Positions 1 through 7,088 of a stretch of DNA of 64,000 bases are shown one piece after another. Source of the DNA: an uncultured Hungatella sp. (GTDB lineage: Bacteria > Bacillota > Clostridia > Lachnospirales > Lachnospiraceae); assembly GCA_910588505.1 (NCBI GenBank), contig CAJUPQ010000010.1:1-64000 (forward strand). Direction: 5' to 3'. The notes under the pieces are model-generated. The model ran no database searches. It saw only the letters and a program-made list of their open reading frames with translations, and was not told the origin of the DNA. The position numbers were made by a program, and so were the translations under genes. Position 1 is the first letter of the stretch; each line of letters starts with the position of its first letter.

Positions 1-336
1 CAAGGTGCTAACAATTTGGGGCAATATAAATTTATTTATTCGACCCCAACATCTTCTGATGAAATCGTCAAAGTCTTCTTCCGGGATGCGCAGAAGAAGA
101 ACGTCGCTGTAAGCCACTACGGTGTAAATACTGGGCTTGCCGCACAGGATGGTAAATTCCCCGAAACATCTCTGTTCTGACAGGATTCCTACAATGTATT
201 CATCTTCCTGTCCATAGTTGAGATAGACAATCGCTTTTCCGTGTATGATTTTGTAAAGCACTTTTTCCGTAGAACCTTGCTGCAGGATTACCTGATCTTC
301 GGTAAAGCGCACCATTTTTGATTCGTTTGCTTCCAT
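1..336 (-). CDS. Cyclic nucleotide-binding (CRP/FNR-like) domain protein, C-terminus cut by window edge
   Basis: The minus strand is open from an ATG at 334-336 through base 1 (112 codons). A Shine-Dalgarno stretch (AAAGGAG) lies just upstream. The translation has the beta-roll features of a cNMP-binding domain: a segment KVLYKIIHGKAIVYL, then GILSEQRCFGEF, which corresponds to the phosphate-binding cassette, then YTVVAYSDVLLLRIPEEDF. The family binds cAMP/cGMP or senses redox and often carries a C-terminal HTH or effector domain. That part lies outside the window, so whether this is a transcription factor cannot be decided. The gene is divergent from the STAS/anti-sigma pair and has its own promoter at 418-446. 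Confidence 0.8.
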   Translation of the reverse strand, partial: MEANESKMVRFTEDQVILQQGSTEKVLYKIIHGKAIVYLNYGQEDEYIVGILSEQRCFGEFTILCGKPSIYTVVAYSDVLLLRIPEEDFDDFIRRCWGRINKFILPQIVSTL

Positions 337-417
337 GGGCTGGGGGACTCCTTTCCAAAATCGGTAAAATGTTTTAATTGGCACTTAGACAGATTCGATG
401 CTGAAAACTATGGTAAC

Positions 418-446
418 ATCATACCATATTCGCGGTCTTTTCTCAA
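418..446 (-). promoter_or_regulatory. Sigma-A promoter for the cNMP-binding gene
   Basis: Read on the minus strand there is TTGAGA (441-446), a 17-bp spacer and TATGAT (418-423) preceded by an extended -10 TGG. An inverted repeat with arms TATGGTA (409-415) and TACCATA (422-428) overlaps the -10 box and could be an operator. Confidence 0.55.
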
Positions 447-500
447 CCGCAAACAATTTCGTGCTTAAAGGAAGTTAACAATGCATTTGTCTGCGGCTTG

Positions 501-509
501 TGGTATGAT
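501..509 (+). promoter_or_regulatory. Extended -10 promoter for the STAS/anti-sigma pair
   Basis: TGGTATGAT lies 68 bp before the first codon of the STAS gene. It is the same nonamer as the extended -10 of the divergent gene. No good -35 is placed 16-18 bp upstream, so activity would depend on the extended -10. Confidence 0.4.
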
Positions 510-576
510 GTAAAGATGGAAGAGAGATGCTAGATGAGGATCAAAGGGTTTTTTAATAAAAGAGGAGGATAAGAAG

Positions 577-876
577 ATGACGATTACAAAGAACAGGGAC
601 GGCAGCAGGCTGGTGGTAAAATTAAACGGGAGGCTGGATACCACCACTTCCCCGCAGTTGGAGCGGACTCTTTTGCTGGATGATATTGATGAGGTGATTT
701 TTGATTTGACGGATCTGCAATACCTGGCCAGCGCAGGGTTGAGAGTGCTGTTGACCACCCAGAAAAAGATGAATGCCAGGAAAGGCACTATGGTTGTTAA
801 AAATGCCAATGAGATGATTTTGGAAGTATTTGAGATGACGGGATTTTCACATGTTCTGACCATTGAGCATGATTGA
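577..876 (+). CDS. STAS-domain anti-sigma factor antagonist (RsbV/SpoIIAA-like)
   Basis: This 99-residue protein is a single STAS domain. It begins MTITKNRDGSRLVVKLNGRLD, a typical beta1-beta2 start. The phosphorylation-loop segment is DLQYLASAGLRVLL (about residues 47-60), where the Ser of the A-S-A-G-L motif matches the regulatory Ser phosphorylated by the partner kinase in SpoIIAA/RsbV. The known role of the family is to release a sigma factor, or other partner, by binding the anti-sigma kinase when unphosphorylated. The start has AGGAGG upstream. A matching kinase gene follows 24 bp downstream, so the two form a partner-switching module. No sigma factor or PP2C phosphatase is adjacent, so the output is unknown. 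Confidence 0.9.
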   Translation: MTITKNRDGSRLVVKLNGRLDTTTSPQLERTLLLDDIDEVIFDLTDLQYLASAGLRVLLTTQKKMNARKGTMVVKNANEMILEVFEMTGFSHVLTIEHD

Positions 877-900
877 TTATTTTGCGGGAGACAGGGAATT

Positions 901-1317
901 ATGGCGGAATTGACTCTGCAGGCCAAGGTGGATAATCTGGGGCAGGTTATGGATTTGGTGGAAGAACAGTTGACACCGGCAGGCTGTAAGATGAAAACCC
1001 TTATGCAGGTGCAGATAGCGGTGGAGGAAATTTTTGTAAATATCGCCCATTATGCCTATGGGGAGTCTGTGGGAATGGTGACAATCCAGGTGGATGTGGA
1101 GGGGGCGCCAGGACAGGAACAGGCAGCGGTTATTACCTTTGCGGACAGCGGGACGCCTTACAATCCTCTGGAGCGGGAGGAACCGGATCTTGGCCTTTCT
1201 GTGGAGGAACGGCCTGTTGGCGGGCTGGGGATTTTTATGGTGAAGAAAAGTGTGGATAGTGTGGAGTATGAGTATCGGAATGGGGAAAATGTATTGGTGT
1301 TAAGGAAGGGTTTTTAG
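901..1317 (+). CDS. Anti-sigma regulatory factor, Ser/Thr kinase (RsbW/SpoIIAB-like)
   Basis: The 138-residue protein is a GHKL-type HATPase. The N box is QIAVEEIFVNIAHYAYGE (about residues 39-56) with the catalytic Glu and Asn. The G1 region is FADSGTPYNPLE, and the G2 region is RPVGGLGIFMVKKSVDSVEYEY near the C-terminus. This matches RsbW-like kinases that phosphorylate a STAS protein; the upstream gene encodes one. The 24-bp gap and shared orientation indicate co-transcription. The target sigma factor cannot be named from the sequence. Confidence 0.9.
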   Translation: MAELTLQAKVDNLGQVMDLVEEQLTPAGCKMKTLMQVQIAVEEIFVNIAHYAYGESVGMVTIQVDVEGAPGQEQAAVITFADSGTPYNPLEREEPDLGLSVEERPVGGLGIFMVKKSVDSVEYEYRNGENVLVLRKGF

Positions 1318-1347
1318 CAGCGGCAGATGTTTTTGCTATAGGGATAG

Positions 1348-1482
1348 GGAAACGATGTTTTTTCCAGGGTGATTCAATATATGAAAGATAACGGGATTCC
1401 CCTGGCAGGGGCAGTTCACGATTTTACCTGTCCCCAGACAGGGAGGAATTATATGTTTTTTCCGATTAAAAATTATTTTTGA
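1348..1482 (+). pseudogene. Short 3' remnant, perhaps of an effector-binding domain regulator
   Basis: A reading frame is open from 1348 to a TGA at 1480-1482 and encodes about 44 residues ending in VHDFTCPQTGRNYMFFPIK. Its stop overlaps the ATG of the next gene (TGATG), the arrangement of a translationally coupled upstream gene, but there is no room for a full protein. A short start at 1381 preceded by AGGGTGA is possible. The end pattern (helix, glycine-rich turn, then a hydrophobic strand ending in PI) recalls GyrI-like/MerR effector domains, but this is a weak resemblance. Confidence 0.3.
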
Positions 1483-1994
1483 TGGAAACAGAACGCCTTA
1501 TAATCAGAGAAATGAGCCAGTCGGATTTTGGCCCATTGTGCAGAATCCTGTGTGATGAGGAGGTAATGAGCGCTGCCTATGAAAGCGCGTTTACTTTAGA
1601 AGAAGCGCAGGGGTGGCTTGACCGGCACCTTAAACGATATGAGAAGTATGGGTTTGGACTCTGGGCTGTTGTGTTAAAAGAGACAGAGGAAATGATCGGT
1701 CAATGCGGACTGACCATGCAGAAGTGGAGAGGTGAGGAAGTTTTAGAAGTCGGATATTTGTTTCAAAAGGAACATTGGCATAAAGGGTATGCGGCAGAGG
1801 CGGTAGCTGCCTGCAGGGACTATGCTTTTACGGTTCTTCATGCAGACAGGGTTTATTCGATTATTCGGAATACACACATAGCTTCTCAAAAAGTGGCTGC
1901 GCGAAACGGGATGAAGATAAGGCAGAGTTTGAATAAAGCAGGGCAGAGGATTTTCACCGCCGGAAAACCCCGCCCCAATAGAAACTATCTATAA
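1482..1994 (+). CDS. GNAT family N-acetyltransferase (RimJ/RimL type)
   Basis: The 170-residue protein starts METERLIIREM, the usual opening of the RimJ/RimL group. The acetyl-CoA segment is VGYLFQKEHWHKGYAAEAVAA (about residues 89-109), matching the family's GYx3xxxxxGxAxEA motif. It is followed by ADRVYSIIRNTHIASQKVAARNGM, typical of the C-terminal half. The ATG at 1482 is chosen over an in-frame TTG at 1479 because the ATG overlaps the upstream stop. Substrate (ribosomal protein N-terminus, antibiotic or other amine) is unknown. The 3' end overlaps the convergent nuclease-like gene by 6 bp. Confidence 0.85.
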   Translation: METERLIIREMSQSDFGPLCRILCDEEVMSAAYESAFTLEEAQGWLDRHLKRYEKYGFGLWAVVLKETEEMIGQCGLTMQKWRGEEVLEVGYLFQKEHWHKGYAAEAVAACRDYAFTVLHADRVYSIIRNTHIASQKVAARNGMKIRQSLNKAGQRIFTAGKPRPNRNYL

Positions 1995-3239
1995 AAGATA
2001 CTTCAAAAGCTCTTCCTCAAACGTCTTCACCGCGCGCTCTGCAAATGTCCTCCGAACCTGTGGGTCCACAAGGCTGACAGCGCAGGGATTCATATGTTTA
2101 AAATCCGGAACATCGTCATAAGAATCATCCTGCCGATTCCCATTGGGATAGCACCATGTCAGCCACCAATCTGCGGGGTTGATCATATCCCGGACAAGAT
2201 ACTTTGCGGCTTCGTCAATCAGTTCCTGGTTGATCTTATCTATCTGCCAATGTTCTTTTGTGTCAAACAGAGCAAAACCGGCAAAGAGACAGTGCTCCAC
2301 CTCTATCCGGAACCACATGCTCAGCCCTTCCTTTTGGAACTTTGCATGTCGCACCACATAGTTTAATCCGGGGTAGGTGCTGTAACAGTCGTAAAATTTC
2401 TCATGCTGTTTTTTCTCATAAGAATAGTAGACATGTTCGGTCTCAGGTTCTAGGCCATACTTTGGAAGCAGATGGGTCATTTCTTTTTTCAGGTCGTCAA
2501 AAACCATTCTTATGAGGCGGATTTTTGCGGCCTTCATGGATTTCTCAATCTCAATACCCGCATGAAAAAAATCAGGCGATTCATAAAGCGCTTCCAATGT
2601 TATTTCCATCATCTTTTTATTCCTTCCGTCTGCCGTCATCCGGATGGCATCCATATATTGCGTAACGCCTGATTTTATGGGTTCTGGTAAATGTTCCAGC
2701 AATCTCTCCAGCCAATCATAAATATCCTGTTCCCATGAAATACAGAGTATATGGTCAAGTGGCAAAACATTTGTGCCGCCTTTCTCTTTCCGGCTGTACA
2801 GGGACGGAACATCTCCAAATCTTGTGAGATAAATAAGGGGCGCGTTTCTGGCGTATTGGGCGTAATCATAACATTGGGCTTCCTGTTCGTCTCCATAGAT
2901 TTTGACCTCAACAGGGATAAAGAAGCGGGAATTTCGGATAATGATGTCAATCCGTCTGTCGTTGGCAGTGACATACTCTCTGTCAACATCCGTGTGGGTG
3001 AGAAGCAGTTCATCTGTATCATATTCCTTTAAGATATCCCGGAAAAAGGACCGCAGAAACAGCGTCCCGCAACCATGTCTGCCTTCGGGATTCAGCAAGT
3101 CAGCCAAAAACCGGCACATGATGACTTCTTTTTCGGTGATGTCCAATATGTTGAAAATATTATAGCCGGATGACAGGCGGGGCGGAAATTCTTTGACTGC
3201 GCCGCTGATCGTTGACAGCAGTTTGGTGTAGATATCCAT
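1989..3239 (-). CDS. PD-(D/E)XK nuclease superfamily protein (PDDEXK_4-like)
   Basis: This 416-residue protein begins with the arrangement seen in PF14281-type proteins: NIFNILDITEKEVIMCRFLADLLNPEGRHGCG (about residues 27-58). It then has the nuclease core DRRIDIIIRNSRFFIPVEVKIYGDEQEAQCYDY (about residues 93-125), where D of RRIDI, E of VEVK and K of VEVK are the expected PD-(D/E)XK residues. The C-terminal half is unassigned. Family members are mostly uncharacterised, and some sit in phage-defence contexts. No partner gene is adjacent, so a nuclease role is inferred from the fold only. A plausible RBS (AGGAG) lies 11 bp upstream of the ATG. Confidence 0.75.
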   Translation of the reverse strand: MDIYTKLLSTISGAVKEFPPRLSSGYNIFNILDITEKEVIMCRFLADLLNPEGRHGCGTLFLRSFFRDILKEYDTDELLLTHTDVDREYVTANDRRIDIIIRNSRFFIPVEVKIYGDEQEAQCYDYAQYARNAPLIYLTRFGDVPSLYSRKEKGGTNVLPLDHILCISWEQDIYDWLERLLEHLPEPIKSGVTQYMDAIRMTADGRNKKMMEITLEALYESPDFFHAGIEIEKSMKAAKIRLIRMVFDDLKKEMTHLLPKYGLEPETEHVYYSYEKKQHEKFYDCYSTYPGLNYVVRHAKFQKEGLSMWFRIEVEHCLFAGFALFDTKEHWQIDKINQELIDEAAKYLVRDMINPADWWLTWCYPNGNRQDDSYDDVPDFKHMNPCAVSLVDPQVRRTFAERAVKTFEEELLKYLL

Positions 3240-3370
3240 GGTCAGAGGTCTCCTGTGCTGGGGGATTTTATGATTATTATATTGAGAAAGAGCATGTTTT
3301 TCAAGCTGTTTCTTTATAGAACAGGCCGAAGGGAGACGGGGGTTTATTGATAAAAGAAAGCTATCTGGTC

Positions 3371-3411
3371 CTCAACCAATGGTTGAACTGCTGCCCTCAA
3401 CCATTAGTTCC
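3371..3411 (+). repeat. Two direct copies of a palindromic operator-like sequence
   Basis: Copy 1 (3371-3386) contains the perfect palindrome CAACCAATGGTTG. Copy 2 (3396-3411) is CTCAACCATTAGTTCC, sharing CTCAACCA with copy 1. The copies repeat every 25 bp, and the second ends at the -35 box of the downstream promoter. This is a likely binding site for the HTH protein encoded downstream, or for another regulator. Confidence 0.55.
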
Positions 3412-3440
3412 TTGTAAAAAGTGAGCACTCATAGTATAAT
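3412..3440 (+). promoter_or_regulatory. Sigma-A promoter of the XRE membrane regulator
   Basis: TTGTAA (3412-3417), a 17-bp spacer and a perfect TATAAT (3435-3440). The predicted start of transcription is near 3447, downstream of the ATG at 3446. This supports translation from the ATG at 3461 instead. Confidence 0.75.
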
Positions 3441-3460
3441 TTTACATGGAGGGAAAAGTT

Positions 3461-4315
3461 ATGGTCAATCAAATAGAAGTAGGCGCGTTTATCTCTAAAT
3501 GCCGCAAAGCAAAAAAGCTGACCCAGGCCCAGCTGGCCGAAGAACTGAATATTACGGACAGAGCAATTTCAAAATGGGAGACAGGGAAAAGTCTGCCGGA
3601 CTCTTCTATCATGCTGGAGCTGTGCGACATATTGGGAATCACAGTAAATGAACTATTAAAGGGAGAGAGGGAGGACAGAGAACCAGATGAGGAAAAGAAG
3701 GATGAGCATTTCGACGTAATAAAAGGAAACGGGGAAAACCGTGTAAAGTCGAAAAAGTTTCTGGTCTTCATCTTTTCCGCATTATTTATGACGGCAGCGG
3801 CGGTGTGTTTGATTTGTGATATCGCCATATCCGGCGGGGTGACGTGGTCTTTGATCCCTGCAGTTTCCATTGTGTTTGGCTGGGCTGTCTGTCTGCCTGG
3901 GATCCGGTTTGGGAAAAAGGGCATTGTGGGATGTTTTGTGTGGCTGTCAGCGCTAATCATTCCCTATTTATTTGTGCTGAGCCGTCTCATAAAGGTTGGG
4001 CAGGTCTTTACCATCGGCGGGGTTATGGCCGTGATTTCCATTGTCTTTTTGTGGATGGTGATCGGAGTGTTCAGAAAAATGGGAAGCCGGAGAAAACCGG
4101 CCGCTTTTGGGGTATCGTATCTGCTGACAGTCCTGTTTGTCGCGGTGATTAACCTGGTGCTGTCTAAGATGATAGGCGGCCCTGTGTTTCATATGTGGGA
4201 CTGGGCGGCAATCTTTATGCTGCTGATGTTGGCAGGCGTTTCCTTTGGCTTTGGAGGGCGTGATGGAAAAACTGTAAGGGCGAACATGGATGGGAGGGAT
4301 CCGGTTGAATATTAG
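3461..4315 (+). CDS. XRE-family HTH regulator with C-terminal membrane domain
   Basis: Residues 5-65 form a Cro/CI-type HTH: FISKCRKAKKLTQAQLAEELNITDRAISKWETGKSLPDSSIMLELCDILGI. After a charged linker there are about six hydrophobic segments (from about residue 100 to the end), so the protein is probably membrane-bound. This layout is common in Firmicutes regulators whose DNA-binding domain is tethered to an uncharacterised membrane sensor. The ATG at 3461 is chosen because it has GGAGGG 7 bp upstream and because the promoter would start transcription after the alternative ATG at 3446. Two palindromic sites just upstream suggest autoregulation. The last codons overlap the next GNAT gene, which may be its target or simply co-transcribed. 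Confidence 0.85.
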   Translation: MVNQIEVGAFISKCRKAKKLTQAQLAEELNITDRAISKWETGKSLPDSSIMLELCDILGITVNELLKGEREDREPDEEKKDEHFDVIKGNGENRVKSKKFLVFIFSALFMTAAAVCLICDIAISGGVTWSLIPAVSIVFGWAVCLPGIRFGKKGIVGCFVWLSALIIPYLFVLSRLIKVGQVFTIGGVMAVISIVFLWMVIGVFRKMGSRRKPAAFGVSYLLTVLFVAVINLVLSKMIGGPVFHMWDWAAIFMLLMLAGVSFGFGGRDGKTVRANMDGRDPVEY

Positions 4316-4760
4316 AAAAGCCAGCCAGAATGATCTGTCAAGAATCGCGGAAATCTTTGTCTTCAATAACCGGGTAAATTATTTTCCAATTTTTAAGGAC
4401 ATAGAATTTTCCTTTGGGGAATTGCAGGTGGTTTCCCTGGTTAATGGTTATTTTGGCAGGGATGATGTGAGAGAGAAACTGTATGTGTGTGAGGATATGG
4501 TAATAAAAGGATTTGTCCAGGTGGACGGAAGGGAAATCTGCAAGCTGTATGTGGATACGTTTTTTCAGAGTGAGGGCGTTGGGGGAGAACTGGTGGAGTA
4601 TGCGGTAAGGGAACTGCATGGAAAGTCTCTGTGGGCATTGGAGAAAAATGTCAGAGCGGTTTCGTTTTACCGGCGGCATGGGTTTTGCCTGACAGGGGAG
4701 AGAAAGCTGGAGGAAGGGACGAAGGAGTTTCTTGTCAGGATGGAGAGAGCGGAGCTGTAA
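4305..4760 (+). CDS. GNAT family N-acetyltransferase
   Basis: The protein is about 151 residues long and starts at a TTG (4305) with GGGAGG 8 bp upstream. The upstream in-frame ATG at 4290 lies inside the preceding gene without an RBS. The start LNIRKASQNDLSRIAEIFVFNNRVNYF and the core ICKLYVDTFFQSEGVGGELVEYAVRELHGKSLWALEKNVRAVSFYRRHGF fit the family: a beta4 strand, the acetyl-CoA loop Q/R-x-x-G-x-G/A (QSEGVGG), then FYRRHGF in the last helix. It overlaps the regulator gene by 11 bp, so it is probably translated from the same mRNA. The substrate is unknown. Confidence 0.82.
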   Translation: MNIRKASQNDLSRIAEIFVFNNRVNYFPIFKDIEFSFGELQVVSLVNGYFGRDDVREKLYVCEDMVIKGFVQVDGREICKLYVDTFFQSEGVGGELVEYAVRELHGKSLWALEKNVRAVSFYRRHGFCLTGERKLEEGTKEFLVRMERAEL

Positions 4761-4837
4761 AGGTGTTTGAGGCGGGGAGTTGGCTGGAAAGTCAGCACCA
4801 GCTCCCTTTCATCAAGTAAAATAACCATGGTTAATAA

Positions 4838-5140
4838 TTTTTTGATTCCTCTGATGGCTGTTTTATAGGGAATATAGGAAATGAGGAATATTCTATTGTG
4901 GTTACGATTCCATTTGAGAAAATATTGCCTGATGTGGGGGATAAAGAGAAAAATTTAAACCCGACCCATGAACTGATTTTAAGAGAGATGCGAAACAATC
5001 CTAATATAACACAGCCTCAGCTCATGGAGATCGCAGGGATCGGAAAGACTGCCATACAGAATAATATTTCCTTTTTGCGGAAGAATGGATATATTAAGCG
5101 TGTCGGTTCAAATAAAAACGGATACTGGCAGGTTTTGTAA
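4838..5140 (+). pseudogene. C-terminal remnant of an AlbA/RecG-like ATP-binding protein (wHTH end)
   Basis: The frame is open from 4838 and encodes about 100 residues. EEYSIVVTIPFEK resembles the last strand of AlbA_2-type ATP-binding proteins (formerly RecG-related). It is followed by a winged helix: ELILREMRNNPNITQPQLMEIAGIGKTAIQNNISFLRKNGYIKRVGSNKNGYW, the typical C-terminus of the same family. The usual N-terminal 350 or so residues are missing. A GTG at 4898 could start an 80-residue HTH protein, but no RBS is visible there. It is best read as a decayed gene. Confidence 0.6.
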
Positions 5141-5167
5141 CGTTCAATGATGGAAGGTGACATACCT

Positions 5168-6490
5168 ATGGATTATATGATTTCAGCGCCTGTTGCTACA
5201 CTCCCTTATCAGATTCTTGCTTACTATCCTTTTTGGAATGGATATCTGCGGTTTTCCAAACGGCGGACATTTTCCGTACTTTTTTTGATGTTTTTATTCA
5301 AATGCGCCTGCTTTTATTTTCTTGCGCCGGAGATCGTGCCTGCGCGGCTGTTGGATTTTTTGTTCGGACTGATTCACCTGACTGTGTTTCTGTATCTGGT
5401 GAGGCTGCATCTGGGTGTGGTTCTGTTTGTCTACTTTTTTTTACTTGCGTATTTGGGACTTAACCGGGGCATAGCCAGTTTTTTACAGGCCCAGTTTGTC
5501 GATTTGACGGACGCGGGTGTTTACGGCTGCGCCAATGGTCTTTTGCATCTGGCTGTAGTGGCGGCGACGGTCCCGTTTCTGCTGAAATTGTTTAAGCAGA
5601 CATGCCATGAAATCGTGGACACAAAAGAAGAATATATCATTTCTCATTTTTGGATCATACCTGCCCTGACCCTGGTGACTTCTTTCGTTTACAGTATAAG
5701 AATGACGCCGGAAATGGCAAGAAGTCTGCCGTTTTTGCTTTCCAGGCTATTTCTCTTCCTTGGCACGCTGGTGGAATATATGCTGCTGATACGCTTGCTG
5801 CAGGCAGCCCGCAGACAGGCGCTGCTGGAGGCGGAGACGAAGAATAACAGGCTGCTGGCTGATATGCACAAGGAGCAGTACGCGCTGCTGCTGAAACGCA
5901 TTGAGGAAACCCGGCGGGCCAGACACGACCTGCGCCAGCATCTTGTGCTGATACAGAGGTATCTGGAGGATGGCGATAAGGACGCCCTGAGAGAATATAT
6001 ACGCATCTATGGGCAGTCGATTCCGGAACCTGCGGATATGTTTTTGTACTGCGGAAATTATGCGGTGGACACCATCATGCGCTTTTATCTGACCCAGGCA
6101 AAAGATGAGGGGATTCAGGTGGAGGTTTCCCTTCCGCTGCCGAAACAGCTTCCCATACCGGAGTCGGATGTGTGCGTCCTCCTTGGGAATCTGCTGGAAA
6201 ATGCCCTCTCTGCCTGCCGCAGACTGGAGCCCTCTCAGAACCGCTATATCCGGGTCCATGGACTTTTTACGCCGCCCTATGCCCTGTCCTTTACCGTGGA
6301 TAACAGTTTTTACCCCCAGTCACAGATCCCCCGATCCTCTGATGTTCAGGATTATGACCATCCGGGGCTTGGCCTTGGGCTTTCATCTGTCCGCGCCACA
6401 GCCGCCCGGTTTGGCGGAACCGCCAGGTTTGAGAGGATGGATACGGAATTTCGGGCTTCGGTGCTGCTGTTTGGAAAAGGGGAGATATAA
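5168..6490 (+). CDS. Orphan sensor histidine kinase, AgrC-like GHKL type
   Basis: The protein has 440 residues. About six membrane segments fill residues 1-205, followed by a coiled linker. The phosphoacceptor motif is ARHDLRQHLVLIQRYL (His near residue 253). The ATPase has the N box LLGNLLENALSACRRLE (about residue 340) and the G box HPGLGLGLSSVRATAARFGG (about residue 400). This is the GHKL layout of AgrC/ComD and other quorum or peptide sensors. The ATG at 5168 is used because AAGGTGA precedes it; an in-frame ATG at 5147 has no RBS. No LytTR response regulator or peptide gene is adjacent, so ligand and partner are unknown. Confidence 0.85.
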   Translation: MDYMISAPVATLPYQILAYYPFWNGYLRFSKRRTFSVLFLMFLFKCACFYFLAPEIVPARLLDFLFGLIHLTVFLYLVRLHLGVVLFVYFFLLAYLGLNRGIASFLQAQFVDLTDAGVYGCANGLLHLAVVAATVPFLLKLFKQTCHEIVDTKEEYIISHFWIIPALTLVTSFVYSIRMTPEMARSLPFLLSRLFLFLGTLVEYMLLIRLLQAARRQALLEAETKNNRLLADMHKEQYALLLKRIEETRRARHDLRQHLVLIQRYLEDGDKDALREYIRIYGQSIPEPADMFLYCGNYAVDTIMRFYLTQAKDEGIQVEVSLPLPKQLPIPESDVCVLLGNLLENALSACRRLEPSQNRYIRVHGLFTPPYALSFTVDNSFYPQSQIPRSSDVQDYDHPGLGLGLSSVRATAARFGGTARFERMDTEFRASVLLFGKGEI

Positions 6491-6501
6491 TGGGATTTTT
6501 A

Positions 6502-6529
6502 TTGTAAAGGGCATTTTTTTCTGTATAAT
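6502..6529 (+). promoter_or_regulatory. Sigma-A promoter for a small ORF
   Basis: TTGTAA (6502-6507), a 16-bp spacer and TATAAT (6524-6529), 26 bp upstream of the start codon of the small ORF at 6556. Confidence 0.65.
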
Positions 6530-6555
6530 TAAAATGTGGCAGGAAGGAGAACATT

Positions 6556-6714
6556 ATGGCATTAAGATTGATGAGTTATTTAGGCCGGGCAAAGGGCCAG
6601 TTACAGGTTGTGTATGACAATGAAGACTTTTTTGTAAAACATACCATAAAGATGATAGATGAACGTGTCAATGGATTGACCCGGTATACAGACGGCGCTG
6701 TTTATGAGGAATGA
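6556..6714 (+). CDS. Small protein of unknown function (52 aa)
   Basis: The frame starts at an ATG with a strong AGGAAGGAGA site 5 bp upstream and its own consensus promoter. It encodes MALRLMSYLGRAKG, then QLQVVYDNEDFFVKHTIKMIDERVNGLTRY, and ends TDGAVYEE. It has no signal peptide, membrane segment or Cys motif. The expression signals are better than expected by chance, but it could also be the surviving 5' end of a longer decayed gene, since the following 270 bp hold another open fragment. Confidence 0.5.
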   Translation: MALRLMSYLGRAKGQLQVVYDNEDFFVKHTIKMIDERVNGLTRYTDGAVYEE

Positions 6715-6823
6715 AACGTGTTTTCGGGACAGATTTGGACACAGTGTTCCGTAGTTTGACATGAGCAGCGGAGGGAAGACAGTTCTTAATGTATTTTATA
6801 ACCCTGATATCTGTTTTAGTTAG

Positions 6824-6985
6824 TGTGAATGTGGGGAAAATGCCTGTGCTGATCTGAAAAACCTGACAGAAGGATGTATTACGCCGGGATATATTGTGGA
6901 TTATGATGGGGACGATCAATGTGATGTGATTGTGGACAATAATCCGGAATGGGCATATAAAAGAGTAAGTCAAATATACACATAA
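6824..6985 (+). pseudogene. Open fragment without start codon, possible gene remnant
   Basis: A 53-codon frame begins after a TAG at 6821 and ends at a TAA (6983-6985). It reads CECGENACADLKNLTEGC, then ITPGYIVDYDGDDQCDVIVDN, and ends YKRVSQIYT. The acidic DYDGDDQCDVIVDN stretch resembles calcium-binding repeat loops. There is no ATG, GTG or TTG with an RBS. The rest of 6715-6990 shows no other feature. Confidence 0.25.
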
Positions 6986-6992
6986 CAGATTA

Positions 6993-7029
6993 AAATGCCT
7001 GGACGCATATCAGCCCAGGCATTTTTTCA
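6993..7029 (-). terminator. Rho-independent terminator of the ygeX-arcC operon (possibly bidirectional)
   Basis: Arms AAATGCCTGG (6993-7002) and CCAGGCATTT (7015-7024) surround a 12-nt loop. T-runs flank both sides (TTTTTT on the plus strand, a shorter run on the minus strand). It sits 60 bp after the arcC stop. Confidence 0.75.
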
Positions 7030-7088
7030 GTATCAATAAAAATGTACAGTTATCGTCTTCCCATCTGTCAAAGAAGCTCCGCTCCCCC

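Noticed and set aside
4774..4812. Hairpin after the GNAT gene as a terminator
   Set aside because: The stem is interrupted and followed only by a short T stretch. It may act weakly, but the evidence is insufficient.
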